A DNA stretch of 64,000 nucleotides from Bathymodiolus brooksi (Eukaryota; Mollusca; Bivalvia; Mytilida; Modiolidae): contig OY804580.1 in the NCBI GenBank assembly GCA_963680875.1, forward strand, positions 97,121,353 through 97,185,352, read 5' to 3'. The notes under the pieces were generated by a model. The model was given only the letters and a program-made list of their open reading frames with translations. It had not been told where the DNA came from and made no database searches. Below, in pieces: positions 61,200 to 64,000 of this stretch (the first letter of the stretch is position 1; every line of letters starts with the position of its first letter). The translations under genes and the position numbers were made by a program.

Positions 61200-61345
61200 T
61201 ATTTAGGTCCTTTGGTGTACTTGCTCCCAAGTTCTTTCTGTAATTATTTGGCTTTCCAATCTTTTGACCTTGAGCGCACTCGATGAAAGTTATTCCAGAA
61301 ATGCATCGTGTGCATTAAATTAGATATCTACTTTTTATTATTTTT
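61200..61345 (-). repeat. Dispersed repeat R3, copy 3
   Basis: Reverse of the copies at 9840 and 14108 (aggtcctttggtgtac, ttggctttccaatctt, ttattccagaaatgca). Confidence 0.6.
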
Positions 61346-61505
61346 CGTGTAGAAACTCTTGAAAACAATTATATATTGACAAAACAATAAGATTGTCCTT
61401 TGGTTTGCGATATTGTTTGATATTTGGGCCTTTCATGTCAGCATTTCATTGAAATTAATACCAAACCATGTTTCTAGAAGTTTATTACAAGGTTTCACTA
61501 AATAA

Positions 61506-61675
61506 CAGACCGTCAAATCCGTATTAAGAGGGCTCCGTTGGGACAAAGAAAGTGTTGTATTTTAAGACAGGCTCAATTTATATGAAATTTTCTATGACAG
61601 GACAAGAAAAAGGTGACCTTTTAATACAAGTGACTGCTCAGTAGAGGTGACTGCATGGCGGGCAGATTAAACTAC
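61506..61675. mobile_element. Decayed relative of the 46986 MITE
   Basis: It shares tatgaaattttctatgacag and gacaagaaaaaggtgacctt with that element; ends are eroded. Confidence 0.65.
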
Positions 61676-62250
61676 ATAATGGTAACGATAATCGGATTCT
61701 TTCTCATTAGATGACGATGATACTTGTTTTGTACCACATGAACACACCCAACTTGTTTTGTTACAGTGTTACTATCCAGTGTTAGAGAAAAAAAAATTAA
61801 CAGACGGTCAATAGGACATGTCTGATGTAACAGTAATTCAAGTTTGCTTTGTAAAGATTTCATAAAATGTTAGTTACAATCCACCGGTACACCTGATATA
61901 TTATCCTGAATAGAAACTGACATTTTTAGGGGTAATTACTCCTTAATACGTCGTGATTAGCAACGAAGAAGCAGCAATTCATATATAGATTTATTTGATC
62001 AAATATCAACGTCATAATACATAATGTACAAGCAAAAGATGAATACACATACAAATTGACACCAGAACTAACAATTTTAAAAATGAAGCTGAAATATATA
62101 AAGATTTTCGTGAATATACTGATTTTTAAAAACTCATGAATTCTTAAAAATATTGGTTGATACTCAATCCAGGTAGCACATAAAACTTTACGGCTTATTT
62201 CCTATAGGGTTCATCTGTTTAGCTATGCATAGAATAAGTAATATTTATAC
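61676..62250. other. Intergenic, nothing recognised
   Basis: AT-rich, no feature supported. Confidence 0.5.
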
Positions 62251-62251
62251 C

Positions 62252-62329
62252 ACAGTTTTCCGAGTTAAACTGGTTAAACAATCGAAGGAGAAGAATGAGA
62301 TCGTTTAACCGTTTAACTCGGAAAACTGT
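62252..62329. repeat. 78-nt hairpin-forming inverted repeat
   Basis: ACAGTTTTCCGAGTTAAACT then GGTTAAAC, inverted at 62302-62329 with one mismatch; the loop is about 22 nt. Probably a tiny MITE. Confidence 0.85.
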
Positions 62330-63014
62330 TTTATGATCGCCATCATGACTTTCCTCATTCATGACTTATGAACTATAACCGGATTTTTACATAAGCATCG
62401 AAATAACAATACGAGTTTCCATATCGAAAGATGAAAAAAATGCTTTAACGATCCTAATGATGTTATCTTAACGAGACGTGCATTATTGTTCACTTAAGCA
62501 AGGCGCGTCGTGAGAGTTTATAAAATTGTTTACTAATACAGGATGAATCATTATCATGATAAACAATTATGAAAACACTCTTTAAAATTGTCAAGCGAAG
62601 TGTTTTCTGATATCAAAGGTCAAAGGTCGTTTTTTGATGGGTTGTTATGCATTGAATTTAATAAAATGAAGACGAGGATAAAACTGTATTGTACTTATGT
62701 AAGCTGTGGCGCCATTATAAGTGCTGAATTGTCCCTAAATATTTTTTATTTGAAAATTGGAAACGAGTGAGCTTAATTTTGACTTATTTTTGAAGACGTC
62801 TAGAAATAAATGATATATTCAATTAAGATTTTTGATTATCTTCACATTAACAATCATTTAAAAATAATAACTAGATGACATAATATGAACCTCTTTTAAA
62901 TAAGGCACGTAACGAATATAAATCACATGTTATTTTTGACACAACAGCAAAATGTCTGCATGTCTTCGCATTGTTTAATCTTGTGAGAAGGGTATCTTGT
63001 AATTTCCATTTAAG
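62330..63014. other. Intergenic, nothing recognised
   Basis: AT-rich; contains one 60-codon frame without recognisable content. Confidence 0.5.
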
Positions 63015-63421
63015 AAGTTTGAATCCGTAAATCGAAGAAGGACAGACAACACAATGGCCAAAAGGACAGACAACACAATGGCCAAAAGGACAGACAACAC
63101 AATGGCCAAAAGGACAGACAACACAATGGCCAAAAGGACAGACAACACAATGGCCAAAAGTACAGACAACACAATGGCCAAAAGTACAGAAAACACAATG
63201 GCCAAAAGTACAGACAACACAATGGCCAAAAGTACAGACAACACAATGGCCAAAAGGACAGACAACACAATGGCCAAAAGGATAAGCAACGATCTACAAA
63301 ACATACACATAAAACTAAAGATCGAGTAACACGTACACCACTAAAAACCGGGGGTGAACTCATGTGCTCCGGAAGGGTGGGCAGTTGTTCCTGCTCCACT
63401 AACGACACCCGTCGTGTTACT
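63015..63421 (-). mobile_element. Solo LINE 3' segment (RX tail) 4 with an internal minisatellite
   Basis: Minus strand from GTAACACGACGGGTGTCG (63421) to the far end near 63015. Its length is about 407 bp against about 220 bp for other copies because of a 24-bp expansion. Confidence 0.85.
63040..63290 (-). repeat. 24-bp minisatellite, about 10 units
   Basis: Plus-strand unit: AGGACAGACAACACAATGGC then CAAA. It equals an internal piece of the LINE 3' segment. Being a multiple of 3 it stays open in several frames (MAKRTDNT repeats), which is incidental. Confidence 0.93.
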
Positions 63422-63429
63422 CCAGTTAC

Positions 63430-63837
63430 AAACCCGGTAAATGAAGGAAGAAATAGTGAAATATTCTAATTGAAAAATGTCAATAAGTCCATCAAAATAG
63501 TCCTGTCAATTTGTCGTAAAGATATGCGAATTTCCATAAGGAATTCAGCAAGCCTCCAAAGTTTTGAGGTATTCTCATTTTTAATGCATGAGAATAAACG
63601 TTAGAGAATATCGAAGAGAATAAATGTTAGAGAATATCGAAGGGACAATCAATAATAGACAAGCCAGATTAACTGGCAACTTAGGGTACACAAGACGAAG
63701 AACAACAAAACAAAAACACAACACAATATGTGTTGGACACCGCTAGCCGCAAGCAATCACAAATAACGTAAATAAGACATGCGCCCTCCTATTAACATGA
63801 AATCGTAACGGACATTACAACACGGAACTCAGAACGT
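63430..63837. other. Intergenic
   Basis: It contains a 27-bp direct duplication (gagaataaacgttagagaat at 63590 and gagaataaatgttagagaat at 63617); otherwise nothing. Confidence 0.5.
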
Positions 63838-63960
63838 AAAGACACATAATAGGACAACACAAAAAAACCTACAAAGATGGGCAACACAGACCCCACCAAA
63901 AAACCGGGGGTGAACTCAGGTGCCCGCGAAGGGTAATCAGTTCTTGCTTCTTATAAAGTC
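63838..63960 (-). mobile_element. Solo LINE 3' segment (RX tail) 5
   Basis: Minus strand; contains aaaaccgggggtgaactcag and gtgcccgcgaagggtaatca; partial. Confidence 0.65.
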
Positions 63961-64000
63961 CGGTAAAGGTCTTGGCAGTGATAGAGGAAACAAAACATCT

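Noticed and set aside
63054..63329. Open frame with MAKRTDNT repeats on the plus strand, and LLAIVLSV repeats on the minus strand
   Set aside because: It is a by-product of a 24-bp minisatellite (multiple of 3) inside a LINE tail; no start context, splice sites or conserved ends.

Overview
The window looks like nuclear DNA of a bivalve mollusc. It is AT-rich, has spliced genes with long introns, and is saturated with SINEs, MITEs and minisatellites. Several dispersed repeats, notably the 3' segment starting near ACACGACGGGTG, resemble repeats I associate with mussels and their relatives. The species cannot be fixed from the sequence.

Two genes lie head to head. On the minus strand, 392-19957 holds the first eight coding exons (about 292 residues, Kelch repeats) of an LZTR1 orthologue, which continues beyond the left edge. 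A probable non-coding first exon lies near 22.2-22.3 kb. On the plus strand, 22517-46551 is a complete CYP4F-like cytochrome P450 with 12 exons and 498 residues in the chosen isoform. Its second exon exists as three tandem versions (27386-27518, 27559-27706, 27750-27897). The region between the genes (about 22214-22516) is probably a shared promoter.

The LZTR1 introns hold about 10.7 kb of minisatellites: a 58-bp repeat that duplicates a splice acceptor and the start of its exon (1241-1590), a 40/36-bp array (about 1962-4841), a 42/31-bp array (about 5285-9500), a 50-bp array (11192-11735 and 13208-13260) and a 56-bp array of exactly 50 units (15415-18214). The last two grew from inside copies of one SINE. 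The P450 introns are filled with another tRNA-derived SINE (about 27 copies across the window), MITEs, a foldback element and a 5'-truncated LINE.

The right part (46.6-64 kb) contains no host gene I can support. It has TA-target MITEs, hairpins, G-runs, a 2.37-kb inverted-repeat transposon (50646-53015), a nearly complete but decayed APE-type LINE (about 55640-60760) with a degenerate 2A-like motif, and, nested in that LINE, a 1268-bp foldback element (56492-57759). The foldback element has 501-bp inverted arms, CACTGTG ends, a 5-bp target duplication and a C2H2 zinc-finger reading frame in its loop. The LINE's 3' segment recurs as short solo copies elsewhere.

The most noteworthy observations are the P450 alternative-exon cassette, the sixfold splice-acceptor duplication in LZTR1, the birth of minisatellites inside mobile elements, and the CACTGTG foldback transposon.
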